Assembly: GCF_002608075.1 (NCBI RefSeq)
Contig: NZ_LAHA01000021.1
Span: 62,001 to 126,000, forward strand
Length of the DNA: 64,000 nt
Reading direction: 5' to 3'
DNA from: Nostoc linckia z4
GTDB lineage: Bacteria > Cyanobacteriota > Cyanobacteriia > Cyanobacteriales > Nostocaceae
Under the pieces are notes generated by a model, which was given only the letters and a program-made list of their open reading frames with translations, did no database searches and was not told the DNA's origin. The translations under genes were made by a program, and so were the position numbers. Shown one piece after another: positions 1-9,463 of this stretch; the stretch's first letter is position 1; the number at the start of each line of letters is the position of its first letter.

Positions 1-1133
1 AGGTTTCGGGGAAGATTTTCTTTGACAAAAAAATTGAAGATATTTTTTTTCTTTTGTTGAAGAATAGATGGCGAGGAAATTCCTAGCTGATAAATTTTAC
101 CTAGCCAGTCTAAACCCACAGCAGCAAACAACGCCACGAAGGGATAAAGGCAAAGACTATAGTGAGAGAAACGAGTTGTAAAAATACTAATTTCAATAAA
201 AAAGACAACAGGAAATCCAACTAATAATAATTGGTAGCGGAAGGGATGACGGATGGCCAAAATTAGTCCGAAAATTGCGAAAAAAGCCCAAGGAAATGCT
301 TTGAGACCAATATTCCAAACATAGAAGAGAAAATTCGTGTGATAATTATCATTTCCCTTACTACTTTGATAGATCACAAATTTGTATAATTCTTCAAAAC
401 TTTGGTTTCCATAATGTAACCAACAAAGCCAGAGCCAAACAAAAGTAGGAATCAAACCGACGAAAATCCCTAAATATAAAAAGAGGTTATTCAGATGACG
501 ATGACGCTTAGCATCCCAAATTAAATAAGGTAATAAAGCTATGATTGGTACAAAAATCATAAAGCTTCTGATTAAAAAGCCTAAACCTAAACTTAAACCA
601 GCACTAAAACTCCAGAAGTAGCGTTTTGCCGGATTTAATTCTGCTTTGATAAAAGACCAAATCGTTAAAAGTACTAACAAAACTAAAGGTACATCTGGGG
701 TACTTAAACGACAAGATTGCAGCCAGAGAAATTCCACACTTAAAATTGCACCAGCAAGCAAAGCTAGTTTTTTACCCAAGATGATTTTGCCGATTTCATA
801 TACCAGCCAGACGCATAAAATTCCTGCAAGCATACTAGGAAGACGCGCACTCGTATCATTAATACCAAACAGCTGATAGAAACTGGCAATTAACCAATAA
901 GGCCCAGGAGTTTTGTGATGCGGCTTTTCCCAAGGTGCAATCCAATTCCCAGAATCAAACATCAAACGTGCCCGTGAAGCATAAAGCGCTTCGTCATGTG
1001 CTATGAGGCTATTTTCACCAGAAGTAAATAATAATAAAGGTAGTATCCAAACTAACAAAATAAAATAAGGTGATGCTCCTAAAAGCAAGATTTTGCGCCC
1101 AATATACTGCAAAGAACGTAATTTGTATAACAT
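1..1133 (-). CDS. Family-39-type membrane glycosyltransferase, C-terminus beyond window edge
   Basis: The reverse strand reads open from an ATG at 1133 to the window edge, about 377 codons, so the 3' end is missing. After a short N-terminus there is a hydrophobic segment, then an acidic first loop (AHDEALYASRARLMFDSGNW) and KPHHKTPGPYW, followed by many membrane segments. This is the arrangement of PMT/ArnT-like GT-C transferases, which move sugars from polyprenyl-phosphate carriers on the outer face of the inner membrane. The acceptor cannot be told. It is divergent from the methyltransferase, about 60 bp away. The family call is fairly safe; the substrate is unknown. Confidence 0.8.
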   Translation of the reverse strand, partial: MLYKLRSLQYIGRKILLLGASPYFILLVWILPLLLFTSGENSLIAHDEALYASRARLMFDSGNWIAPWEKPHHKTPGPYWLIASFYQLFGINDTSARLPSMLAGILCVWLVYEIGKIILGKKLALLAGAILSVEFLWLQSCRLSTPDVPLVLLVLLTIWSFIKAELNPAKRYFWSFSAGLSLGLGFLIRSFMIFVPIIALLPYLIWDAKRHRHLNNLFLYLGIFVGLIPTFVWLWLCWLHYGNQSFEELYKFVIYQSSKGNDNYHTNFLFYVWNIGLKAFPWAFFAIFGLILAIRHPFRYQLLLVGFPVVFFIEISIFTTRFSHYSLCLYPFVALFAAVGLDWLGKIYQLGISSPSILQQKKKNIFNFFVKENLPRN

Positions 1134-1193
1134 GTAAACTTATATCAAATAGATGCCACAATTTTGGAAAAAAGTTATCTACACGAGAGATTT

Positions 1194-1847
1194 ATGCAGC
1201 TAAGACCGAATCAACGCCTAAAATTAGACGACACAGACGATCGCTTATTTTATGCTTATCCGCGCTTCGTCACCCATGTTGATGAGGGATTTATTCAACA
1301 GCTAACAGATTTATACCGCGATCGCCTCAAACCCAACACCCGCATCTTTGATATGATGAGCAGCTGGGTTTCCCATCTACCAGAAGAGATTCAATTTTCC
1401 CACATCGAGGGACACGGACTCAACACCGAAGAACTAGCACGCAATCCCCGCTTCAATCATTATTTTGTGCAAAATCTCAACGAAAATCCCCAGATTCCTT
1501 TGCCAAATGAAGATTTTGACGCAGTTCTCAATTGCGTATCTGTGCAATATATCCAATATCCAGAAGCAATATTTTCTGAAATTCACCGCATCCTCAAACC
1601 CGGTGGTATCGCCATTATCAGCTTTTCCAACCGGATGTTCTTTCAAAAAGCAATTCAAGCTTGGCGGGAAGCTTCAAAACCACAACGAGTGGAATTAGTC
1701 AAGAATTACTTCGCCTCTGTACCAGGATTTACCACCCCAGAAGTTATCGTTCATAAATCAACATTACCGAATTTTCTACAATGGCTAGGGGCACCTGGAG
1801 GAGATCCATTTTATGCCGTCATCGCTTACCGCACTTCTGGCAGTTGA
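1194..1847 (+). CDS. Class I SAM-dependent methyltransferase
   Basis: A protein of about 217 residues with a Rossmann-type methyltransferase core. It has an early DMMSSWVSHLP segment where the SAM-binding motif I is expected, FDAVLNCVSVQYI as the motif IV region, and LKPGGIAIISFSN as the typical post-IV strand. I prefer the ATG at 1194, preceded by a GAGAG stretch at good spacing. An in-frame TTG at 1164 would add ten residues (MEKSYLHERF) and cannot be excluded. The substrate is unknown. The gene stands alone, divergent from the glycosyltransferase, and is followed by a 9-bp tandem array. Confidence 0.8.
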   Translation: MQLRPNQRLKLDDTDDRLFYAYPRFVTHVDEGFIQQLTDLYRDRLKPNTRIFDMMSSWVSHLPEEIQFSHIEGHGLNTEELARNPRFNHYFVQNLNENPQIPLPNEDFDAVLNCVSVQYIQYPEAIFSEIHRILKPGGIAIISFSNRMFFQKAIQAWREASKPQRVELVKNYFASVPGFTTPEVIVHKSTLPNFLQWLGAPGGDPFYAVIAYRTSGS

Positions 1848-1866
1848 AGCAATTTTTACAATATAA

Positions 1867-1950
1867 AGACAAGGGAGACAAGGGAGACAAGGGAGACAAG
1901 GGAGACAAGGGAGACAAGGGAGACAAGGGAGACAAGGGAGACAAGGGAGA
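1867..1950. repeat. 9-bp tandem array (AGACAAGGG, about 9.3 copies)
   Basis: The unit AGACAAGGG repeats without interruption directly downstream of the methyltransferase stop. On the reverse strand it reads as a Leu-Pro-Cys run, which is a shadow and not a protein. Confidence 0.95.
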
Positions 1951-1976
1951 CTCTTGAGGCAGAGAGAGAGAGGATA

Positions 1977-2029
1977 ACTAACTCCCAACTCCTAACTCCT
2001 AACTCCCAACTCCCAACTCCCAATCCCCC
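1977..2029. repeat. 7-bp STRR array (ACTCCYA)
   Basis: Heptamers alternate between ACTCCCA and ACTCCTA. This is the short tandemly repeated repetitive type typical of filamentous cyanobacteria. Confidence 0.9.
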
Positions 2030-2120
2030 ACAATAATTATCAAAAAGTAAATTTTCTGGGTCAAAATCACTAGCACCGCAGATAATTGCCTCAAAGCTTA
2101 AGTATCAGGAGAATCAAAAC

Positions 2121-2630
2121 ATGAGTTTACACCGTGGGCGTAAAGTTTTAGCTGCGTTGTTGCTTTCAGTAATACTACTGACAACATCTTGTACTGCAAA
2201 AACACCGGGACGTTTTGACCAGGCCCAGCAAGAGAGTAGTAAGCAAAAAAGCGGTCAAGCTGTAGCTAAAACGGCAACTCAAGGTAGCGAATTTAACAAA
2301 TTTTTTCCTAAAGCTAGTGATGGCTACCAAGGCGTTTATACCCAAGAGAAAAAAGGTTTTGCCAATTTGAAGTTAAAAAAAGGTGGTAAAGAAGTTGCAT
2401 TGTTGTCTATTTCCGATACCAGCAGCACACCAGCAACAGCAGCAAAGTTCTCGAAAAGCACCAAAAAAATTGGTGGATATCCGGCAGTAGAACTAGGTAA
2501 CACGCAAACAGCAATTTTAGTAGGTAAATACCAAGTAAAAGTACTTTCTCGCGATCCGTCATTTACAGCTAGCGATCGCGCAGATTGGATAGAAAAATTT
2601 AATCTCAGCGGTTTAGCGAAACTGAATTGA
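2121..2630 (+). CDS. Predicted lipoprotein, unknown function
   Basis: This 169-residue protein has a basic N-terminus, a hydrophobic core and a lipobox (LTTSC, Cys24), so it is probably a lipid-anchored envelope protein. The linker after Cys24 is rich in Gln, Ser and Lys. The rest is a small domain with many Lys and Ser residues (GFANLKLKKGGKEVALLSIS) and no motif I recognise. A purine-rich AGGAGAA lies upstream of the ATG. It is followed 48 bp later by another hypothetical gene on the same strand, so the two may be co-transcribed. Confidence 0.75.
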   Translation: MSLHRGRKVLAALLLSVILLTTSCTAKTPGRFDQAQQESSKQKSGQAVAKTATQGSEFNKFFPKASDGYQGVYTQEKKGFANLKLKKGGKEVALLSISDTSSTPATAAKFSKSTKKIGGYPAVELGNTQTAILVGKYQVKVLSRDPSFTASDRADWIEKFNLSGLAKLN

Positions 2631-2678
2631 GCCGCATTGCCAAAATCAACATAATAAATCTGAAATCAGGAGATTTTT

Positions 2679-3566
2679 GTGAGCAAATCGATTTTTCAGT
2701 TGGTTGATGAATTACCAACCAGTGGCTTAACTGTTTCTCTGTTAAATTCCTTAGATTTTGTTGCTCCTGGCCAGTGGCAAAATACCGTCGGCTTTGTGAA
2801 CACTATTAAAACAGTGACTCTGGAAACCGACGAAGATTTAATTCAACAAATTGGCGAACGAGCAATTTATCTATTCAACGATAAATCTCAAGGTTATCAA
2901 ACTGCTTTATGGCTATATCAAACCGTTGATAATACAGATAAAGCCCTTGGTGCAGCAGCTTTGGCTAACAAAGTTGGCGAGAAAATTCCTTTGTTGGGTT
3001 TTTTAAACTCCATTACTCCAAAACCTGACAAAGCCCAAACCATCGATTTGACACTGAAATTAGTTGCAGAATTAATAGCTTTCTGCCAAATTAACGGCAT
3101 TCCTGGAGACAGTATTGGAGACTTTGTTGCGTCTTTGGGAGAGTATAGTGGTGAGTCACTGATCCGCATGGTGGCATTGGTTTGTGTTGATGGCTTGATA
3201 CCTCTAGGCCCAGATTTCATCAGTAAAGCAATATCCGGGCTGAATCAAACAAATCCGCAAGAGTTAGAGCAAAACTCAACTTTCCAAAACATCAAAGATG
3301 TAATTCCAGGCAGCAATGCTGGCAGTAAACTCAATTTTATCGGCGAAAGTTTTGACTCAGTTAAAGGTTGGATGAGTGGGTTAGTTAACGCTAATAATTT
3401 AACGCCACAAAAAGTTGTCCACAACTTGAAAACTTTTGCTGATATTGCCGATGACAAGTTAGACTACCTGGCGGCCTTCCTAGATGTGGCAACGAATTAT
3501 TACGAACACACAGGTACGCAAACTTTGGCACGTCGCTTAATTGAACGGGCGGTGGCTGAGATCTAA
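2679..3566 (+). CDS. Conserved-looking hypothetical protein
   Basis: A 295-residue protein starting at GTG, with CAGGAGAT at good spacing upstream. It has no signal peptide or clear membrane span. The predicted character is helical and mildly acidic, with segments such as LALVCVDGLIPLGPDF and LDYLAAFLDVATNYYEHTG. I do not recognise the family. The short spacing to the lipoprotein upstream suggests a two-gene unit. Confidence 0.7.
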   Translation: MSKSIFQLVDELPTSGLTVSLLNSLDFVAPGQWQNTVGFVNTIKTVTLETDEDLIQQIGERAIYLFNDKSQGYQTALWLYQTVDNTDKALGAAALANKVGEKIPLLGFLNSITPKPDKAQTIDLTLKLVAELIAFCQINGIPGDSIGDFVASLGEYSGESLIRMVALVCVDGLIPLGPDFISKAISGLNQTNPQELEQNSTFQNIKDVIPGSNAGSKLNFIGESFDSVKGWMSGLVNANNLTPQKVVHNLKTFADIADDKLDYLAAFLDVATNYYEHTGTQTLARRLIERAVAEI

Positions 3567-3686
3567 GGTGATGGGGGAGTGGGGAGATAAGGAGGTAAGG
3601 GAGTAGGGGAGGTTCTTGAGGTAGGGGAAAAGGTTAAAGGGAAAAGGGAAAAGGAATAAATTTCATCTTTCCCCTTTTCCCCTCTG

Positions 3687-3718
3687 CCCCATGCCCCATG
3701 CCCCATGCCCCATGCCCA
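3687..3718. repeat. 7-bp STRR array (CCCCATG)
   Basis: About four copies of CCCCATG abut the stop codon of the reverse-strand gene that ends at 3719. A purine-rich degenerate stretch precedes it from about 3570. Confidence 0.9.
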
Positions 3719-4438
3719 TTAGGGCAAACGCAAATCTGCGGCGATCGCGTCTAAATAAGGTTGAAAAATAGCCAAATTTTCTAATTTTTCAAACTTACCT
3801 GTTTGCGTACCGGAATCAAAGGCTGTGGTAATTACGTAAAGTCTAGCCCCGTCAAAGACAACATAACCGATATGTTGCTCTTGTACTCCACCTTGTTGGT
3901 TAAGTCCAGCAAACCCATAGCGGATTCCCTGAAGCTTACCCACTGGTGCTGGTTGCGTTGGGTAGTCTGAAAAAATAATGTCTCTTCCATATTGAACTTG
4001 ACGATCTTTGGTAAAAGCAGCATATTTGTCTGCTACCCAACCCTTGAGTGCTGTCAATACTTGAGTTTGATATTGAGAACTTTGGTAGTCAACTTGAGAA
4101 TTCGTTGGAACACCCGCAGCTACAAGTTTCTTTTGAAAATCTGGAATCTTTTCTAGTGGGTAAACGTTAATCTCAACTGTACCTAAAACTTTTCCCTTAG
4201 AGGAAATACATAACAAGGGCGCATTTCCATTACAAGTAGCAACTTGCCAGTTAGTTGGAGCAGCAGTATTTCCAAGAATTTTCTGCCAGATATTTCCCTC
4301 ACCAAGGTTGGCAAGTTTTGATACAGCAGGAGAATGTGGCGCTTTGGTTCCAGAAAATTGTGGCAGAACAAATTTTACTCCTACCGGGATTAATAACACC
4401 AAAATAAAACCTACTAATAAATGATAAAGTCTTAGCAT
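3719..4438 (-). CDS. Membrane-anchored hypothetical protein
   Basis: About 239 residues with one N-terminal membrane anchor (LYHLLVGFILVLLIPVGVKF) and an extracytoplasmic domain of around 200 residues. The domain carries two cysteines in a short loop (ATCNGNAPLLCISS), which could form a disulphide. I chose the ATG at 4438, which puts the anchor at the N-terminus. An in-frame TTG at 4474 would add twelve residues. The family is not recognised. Confidence 0.7.
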   Translation of the reverse strand: MLRLYHLLVGFILVLLIPVGVKFVLPQFSGTKAPHSPAVSKLANLGEGNIWQKILGNTAAPTNWQVATCNGNAPLLCISSKGKVLGTVEINVYPLEKIPDFQKKLVAAGVPTNSQVDYQSSQYQTQVLTALKGWVADKYAAFTKDRQVQYGRDIIFSDYPTQPAPVGKLQGIRYGFAGLNQQGGVQEQHIGYVVFDGARLYVITTAFDSGTQTGKFEKLENLAIFQPYLDAIAADLRLP

Positions 4439-4498
4439 TTTCTGAAAATCCAGAGTCAAGGATGCCTGCTGCAATATCGTGTATTATACAAATTGGCA

Positions 4499-4800
4499 CA
4501 TAGCAATCCCAAATAATTTGTGAGAAGTTTTTCTTAAAGTGAAAATAAGATTAATGTAGGGTGTGACCGGGCTAAAATAGTGCATTAGTAAACTCTTGTG
4601 GGGTGGGCATCCTGCCTCCCCGGACGGGTGAGGACACCCATCCTACAATAAAATTTATTGCAACATTTTAGCTTTGACACGCCACTACTTAAGATTTACT
4701 TTATAAATTGTCTCTGAAATATTACATGTTAGGAATGTTGACTGTTAAGCGTTTACAGTCAACACCGATATTTTTCACAACTGAAATAGAATTTAAATTC
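4499..4800. repeat. Composite MITE-like spacer
   Basis: The gene-free spacer holds two pieces that match the element at 58919-59024. Bases 4500-4520 match its right end (TAGCAATCCCAAATAATTT, nearly identical), and about 4711-4798 matches its interior in reverse orientation (ACATGTTAGG and CACAACTGAAATAG blocks). Between them at 4598-4646 lies an imperfect hairpin repeat with arms GTGGGGTGGGCATCC and GGACACCCATCCTAC. I infer a degenerate or interrupted element copy. Confidence 0.6.
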
Positions 4801-4811
4801 TAATTTCCAAA

Positions 4812-6860
4812 CTATGGCTTGCTTAAGACATTGTTAATAGCGTGTAATAATTCATGGAAAGTGTAGGGCTTACGCAAGAATACATTCACGCCAACCTCAG
4901 TAACTTCTGCAAGCTCACTGTTTGAAGTCATACCACTGATGGCAACAACCTTAACTTGTTTATTCATCTGTTGCAAGATGCGGATAGTAGTTAACCCATC
5001 CATTGATGGCATCATCATATCCATCAACACTACGCTAATCGTATTTTTGTGTTCTGCGTACAATGAAATCGCTTCAATGCCATTACTAGCCGTGAAAGTT
5101 TTGTAGTTATGGTCTTCTAGAGAAGTTTTTGTGATTTCCAGAATGGCAGTTTCATCATCTACAATCAGAATCAACTCTCCTTTACCATTAAGCAATTCTG
5201 ATTTATCTACTTCCTGCGTTGTTCTTTCTTTGATAGCTGGCAAATAAACCTGAAATTGAGTACCTTTGCCTACCTCACTCTGGACATTTACAAAACCACC
5301 ATGTTTTTCAACAATGCCAATCACAGTAGGCAAACCTAATCCTGTACCTTTGCCTAATTCTTTAGTTGTAAAAAAAGGTTCAAAAATTCGATCTAAAATC
5401 AGCGACGGAATCCCAATTCCTGTATCTTTGATGGTTATAACTACATATGGGCCGACGCGAGCATCTAAATTCATTCTGACAAAGTTTTCATCGACAAAAA
5501 GATTTTCTGCACCAATATATAGTGTGCCCCCCTTGGGCATTGCATCGCGAGCATTGACGCACAGGTTCATTAATACCTGGTGTATTTGAGTCGGATCTGC
5601 CAAAATTGTCCAAAGGTTTTCTTTGGGTAAATTCTTGCTAATTTTGATGGATTTGGGAAAGGTGCTATTAATTATTTGTTCAATTTCTAACAGCAGATAT
5701 TCAATTTGTAAACAAACACCTCTGCCTTCAAATCCTCCGCGTGCAAATGTCAGAATTTGCTTGACTAAATCAGCTGCACGTTTAGAGTTATCTTCCAAAA
5801 GCTTCAGCAATTGCTGATTGCGTGGATCGAGATTGGGAAGTCTCAGCGCCAACATTTGAGAAGAGGACATAATTGGCGTCAATATATTGTTGAGGTCATG
5901 GGCAATACCACTAGCCAAGGTGCCAAGACTCTCTAAGCGCTGGGCGCGGAGAAATTGAGCTTGGAGTTGTTTTTTCTCAGTAATATCGGTGTCAACAGTG
6001 AGGATGGATTTGGGTTGCCCCATTTCATCACGCATCAGTGTCCAGCGGCTTTCTGTGATAATTTCTTTACCAGATTTTGTAACTTTATGTAACTCACCAT
6101 GCCATGAGCCAAACTCAATCACATTTTTGAGAGCTACTTTTAGCTGTGGTGAAGTTTTTTTATATAAAAGTTTTTCAGGATTTTTACCGATAACTTCACA
6201 AGCTTGCCAGCCGTAGAGACGCTCTGCGCCTTGATTCCAAAATAAAATTTGAAATAGGAAATCTTGAACTAAGATTGCGTCAGTAGCAATATCTAGTAAA
6301 GCTGCTTGTTCAGAGATTTTCTGTTCCGCCTGCTTGCGTTCAGTGACATCTCTGGCTACTCCTTGAGTTTCAGTCACCTGCTGGCGATCGTCTGTAATTG
6401 CAGTCACATTCCATTGAAACCAACGAATACCTTTAACTGTTAATGCACGTTGCTCATAAACCCTCAAGCAATATGGTGGAGATGCTAAACTTGCCATGTT
6501 TTCCAGGGATTGAGCTAAATCATCTGGATGGAAAAAATTGTATAACGACTGACCAAGTAACTCATCCAACTTGAAGCCAAATGTTTGACAAGCAACTGCG
6601 TTAGCAAAAGTTAGTTTTCCTTGTAAATCTGTCCGCACAATCACGTCAGTTTGACTCTCAACTAACTGACGATAAAGCTTTTCGCTTTGCTGCAATGCTT
6701 CTTCAGCACGTTGTCGTTCCCTTAGCGCAGCTTGTCGTTCAAGGATTTCCTGTTGCAAAAGAGCATTAGCACGGGAAAGCTCAGCGGTGCGCTCCTCAAC
6801 TCGTATTTCTAAATCTTCGTGAGCTTGACGTAGCAACTTATCTATCTGCTGACGTTGCAT
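4812..6860 (-). CDS. Hybrid PAS sensor histidine kinase with C-terminal receiver
   Basis: A 682-residue soluble protein. Residues 1-60 form a coiled coil. A first PAS domain covers about 65-175 and a second about 185-295. A HisKA domain has His321 in SGIAHDLNN, and an HATPase domain has an N box (NLCVNARDA) and G boxes (DTGIGI, GKGTGLGL). The receiver domain begins near 563, with Asp614 in LMDMMMPSMDG. There is no membrane segment, so it senses in the cytoplasm or through a partner. An in-frame stop about 55 bp upstream, with no other start between, supports the ATG. No response regulator is adjacent. The signal is unknown. Confidence 0.93.
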   Translation of the reverse strand: MQRQQIDKLLRQAHEDLEIRVEERTAELSRANALLQQEILERQAALRERQRAEEALQQSEKLYRQLVESQTDVIVRTDLQGKLTFANAVACQTFGFKLDELLGQSLYNFFHPDDLAQSLENMASLASPPYCLRVYEQRALTVKGIRWFQWNVTAITDDRQQVTETQGVARDVTERKQAEQKISEQAALLDIATDAILVQDFLFQILFWNQGAERLYGWQACEVIGKNPEKLLYKKTSPQLKVALKNVIEFGSWHGELHKVTKSGKEIITESRWTLMRDEMGQPKSILTVDTDITEKKQLQAQFLRAQRLESLGTLASGIAHDLNNILTPIMSSSQMLALRLPNLDPRNQQLLKLLEDNSKRAADLVKQILTFARGGFEGRGVCLQIEYLLLEIEQIINSTFPKSIKISKNLPKENLWTILADPTQIHQVLMNLCVNARDAMPKGGTLYIGAENLFVDENFVRMNLDARVGPYVVITIKDTGIGIPSLILDRIFEPFFTTKELGKGTGLGLPTVIGIVEKHGGFVNVQSEVGKGTQFQVYLPAIKERTTQEVDKSELLNGKGELILIVDDETAILEITKTSLEDHNYKTFTASNGIEAISLYAEHKNTISVVLMDMMMPSMDGLTTIRILQQMNKQVKVVAISGMTSNSELAEVTEVGVNVFLRKPYTFHELLHAINNVLSKP

Positions 6861-8359
6861 AACATCATGTTGTAATTCTTGGTTTTGCTTTATTGGACGG
6901 TTTGCTTTTCTACATTATTGCTGTAATTACGCCAGACAATTACAAGTCTTGATACAGGAGTAGAAAAGTTGTCTAAATCTACATTAGAGCAGTTCCTTTT
7001 TCTGCCTTGCTATAATCAATCCTTGCTGTTTCAATTTTAATACCTAAAAACATTGTTTACCTAGATTATGGAAATACCAAAATCTTCAAAGGTAACCGAT
7101 TATCGTTTGAAATTATACAGTTGCTCGTGTTGTTAAGCAGGAAAAGGTTGTGGGTAGCAGGGTGTAGCGTATAGAGGGAAAGAAGAATCGTCTGTTTGAT
7201 ACATGTACCTCCGAAACGTAAAAATTAAAAATTAAAAATTAATCACTGAAACAGATTTAATTTTTCATTTGACATTTTTAATTCCCAATTTTTTCCTGCA
7301 TTCAAGCTTCTACTGATTTTTACTACACCCTATACCCTTTTTCTTTGCTATTGAGGGTTAACTTTCAACGATCAACAAGAGCCAGTAGGTTGAATGGATT
7401 CCCTGGTTTAGCTAACGTGTAACCCACTCTCTTCGCAACTGGCTCTCTACAGCCAACACCAAAATATCTATTGCTTTAGATATGCGAAAAGTTATGTTCA
7501 TTAAATATGTGTTTCACTTATTGCAGCATAAACTATCTTGAGTTACAAGTTGATAAAACTAGAAAAAAATCAAGCTATCTTTATTAAATACTCGGAAATA
7601 TGCCTAATATAAAATTATTTCGCCTCTTTTATTCTTTAAAAGCCAAAATATTAGTATTTTGTCAATAAAATGACTACACCTCTGAGATTGCACTCATAAA
7701 TTAACCACCAATGTGAATTATTGAGACAAGTTATGTCCAGGCAATAGAAAAATAGAAAATCACGTATATTTAACTAAGGATAAATCTTATATTCTACATC
7801 TTATATCCTTGTATCGTCGGTCTTTCAGACTATCCAAACTTTCTTCAATATATTGACTTTTATGGCAAATTTCAGAGTATTTTGAGACTTAGTAATCCGT
7901 TGTAATACAGAAATTAAATTATAATTTTATACAAAATTAATAAATAATTTGAAAAAATAAAGATTTTGTCAATATAAATTTTTATTTTTGCGTATAAAAA
8001 AAATACATATTAATATTTTATTCAGGAATAAAACCGAGCTTATACTGAAATTGTCTTACTTAAAGGCGTAGCCAATTGCTCGGTAAAACTAACACTACGG
8101 TTTAGTTAGCCAAAAATTTGGATTTTTGGAAAGTATCAAGTTGGAGATTTACGCTCAATTACGATGCAGTGATGTCAATATTAATACTTACCAAAAGTCT
8201 CAAGACTCTAGTTTTTTGTGATTATTTGCAAATAAAAGTCTGAAGCATAGTTATAAATATATGCATTTTTTTGCTATGCAAACTGCGTGATTAATTCTTC
8301 CTAATTGGCAACAAATTAGACAATTCAGCATCAACAACAACCCACAGTTAAACAAAAAA
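6861..8359. other. 1.5-kb gene-free stretch
   Basis: No ORF with coding character is visible on either strand. The sequence is AT-rich, especially 7500-8330. It contains AAAATT direct repeats near 7220-7240, inverted GGGTGTAG/CTACACCC blocks near 7160 and 7323, and the inverted repeat at 7378-7446. It could hold long leaders, small RNAs or decayed genes. Confidence 0.6.
7378..7446. other. Inverted repeat, candidate structured RNA element
   Basis: AGAGCCAGT at 7378-7386 pairs perfectly with ACTGGCTCT at 7438-7446. A possible inner helix forms between GGTT (7389) and AACC (7421). The roughly 50-nt interior is less AT-rich than its surroundings. It does not fold as a tRNA, and I cannot name a family. 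Confidence 0.35.
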
Positions 8360-9091
8360 ATGGCCACAATTCTTTCTTCAGATCCTCAAATATCCAAGCA
8401 ACTCCACCAGATTTTATTAGAAGTAACAACTGCACAGGATTTATCTTTGCATCCCTTTGTACAACGTTTTGGTAAAGGAGAGTTTTCACAAGACGCAATC
8501 CGCCAGTTTGCGATGAAAATGCTACCTGGCTCAAATAGATTCAATATGGCTTTTTTGAAAGTTGCGTCAAAAATGGATAGTTACTATGCTAGAACCATTA
8601 TGCTAGAAAATGCATTTACAGAGCATGGACAGCTGAAGCCAGACCTAGCTCACGTAGCGCTTTTTATGCGCTTTATGAAAGGTATTGATTGTCCTAAAAT
8701 TGATGTGAATGCAAATGATGGAGCATTTCTCATTCCAGCATTACGCTTTAAGAAATTTGAGTTTTGCGATGATGAACCTGTAGTGCGTTCTTTAGGAAGA
8801 TTTGCTGCAATAGAGCAAGTTCTACCTGCTATATTCAGCAAATATATCGAAGGACTTCGCAAAATCTTTAAGGGGATTGATGACCATACAATTGAATATT
8901 TTCATATCCATTGTCACTTAGATCCAGAACATACCGATGAATTGATTCAAGTTACCCAACTTTACATCAAGTCAGAGAAAGATATTGAACTCTTTCGTGA
9001 TGGAGTTCAAGATATGGTTAAATCAATTGCTGATATGTTTTCTTGGATGGATGAGAACCTAGAAAAAGAAGCGTTAACTTTGCGAAGCTAA
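8360..9091 (+). CDS. Haem-oxygenase-like diiron (HDO/PqqC-TenA fold) protein
   Basis: A 243-residue helical protein of the iron-containing redox enzyme type. The probable metal ligands are visible: Glu and His in LENAFTEHG, Glu in FAAIEQVLP, and a His-x3-Asp-x2-His set in HCHLDPEH. This matches the ligand spacing of HDO enzymes such as CADD and UndA. Members of this superfamily oxidise or cleave small substrates using O2. The substrate here is unknown, and no pathway genes are adjacent. It lies downstream of a 1.5-kb gene-free region, so it is probably a single-gene unit with a distant promoter. Confidence 0.8.
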   Translation: MATILSSDPQISKQLHQILLEVTTAQDLSLHPFVQRFGKGEFSQDAIRQFAMKMLPGSNRFNMAFLKVASKMDSYYARTIMLENAFTEHGQLKPDLAHVALFMRFMKGIDCPKIDVNANDGAFLIPALRFKKFEFCDDEPVVRSLGRFAAIEQVLPAIFSKYIEGLRKIFKGIDDHTIEYFHIHCHLDPEHTDELIQVTQLYIKSEKDIELFRDGVQDMVKSIADMFSWMDENLEKEALTLRS

Positions 9092-9211
9092 AAAAGAATT
9101 GGGGACTGTTGACTGTTGACTGGGGAGTGGGGAGTGAGGAGTGAGGAGTTAAGAATTATTCTGCTTGTCTCCCTTGTCTCCCTTGTCTTCCTCATCTCCC
9201 TCATCTCCCAT

Positions 9212-9263
9212 CCTGCGGGTTCGCGCTAGCGTCTCCCAAAGAGAAGCTAAAGCTACATCTCCC
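9212..9263. repeat. 52-bp dispersed repeat, copy 1
   Basis: A unit beginning CCTGCGGGTTCGCGCTAGCG, set in CTCCC-rich simple sequence. It recurs at 10623-10674 (50/52 identical) and, in frame within pabB/trpE, at 49107-49158 (51/52). The rest of the 9092-9463 spacer is CTTGTCTCC-type simple repeat and a GTAGCGTCTCG motif. Confidence 0.95.
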
Positions 9264-9463
9264 GGTTGGTGAGCGTTCGCGTAGCGTCTCGTAGGGAAGT
9301 CGAACCACATCTCCCCCATCCCCCCACCTCTCACACCCTAATTCTCATCACAGTGTGTGGTTTTTTGAGATTTTTCCAGTACAATTGCTGATTGACAAAC
9401 GCAATGGTATCTTAGCGTGTTACTCATGTAATAACCCTAGAACTAGATTTGCGTTTTTTACTA

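Noticed and set aside
1785..1988. Reverse ORF with repeated Leu-Pro-Cys units
   Set aside because: It is the shadow of the 9-bp AGACAAGGG array.
7378..7446. Possible tRNA because of the 7-9 bp closing stem and TTCG
   Set aside because: No T-arm or anticodon arm of the right size can be drawn.
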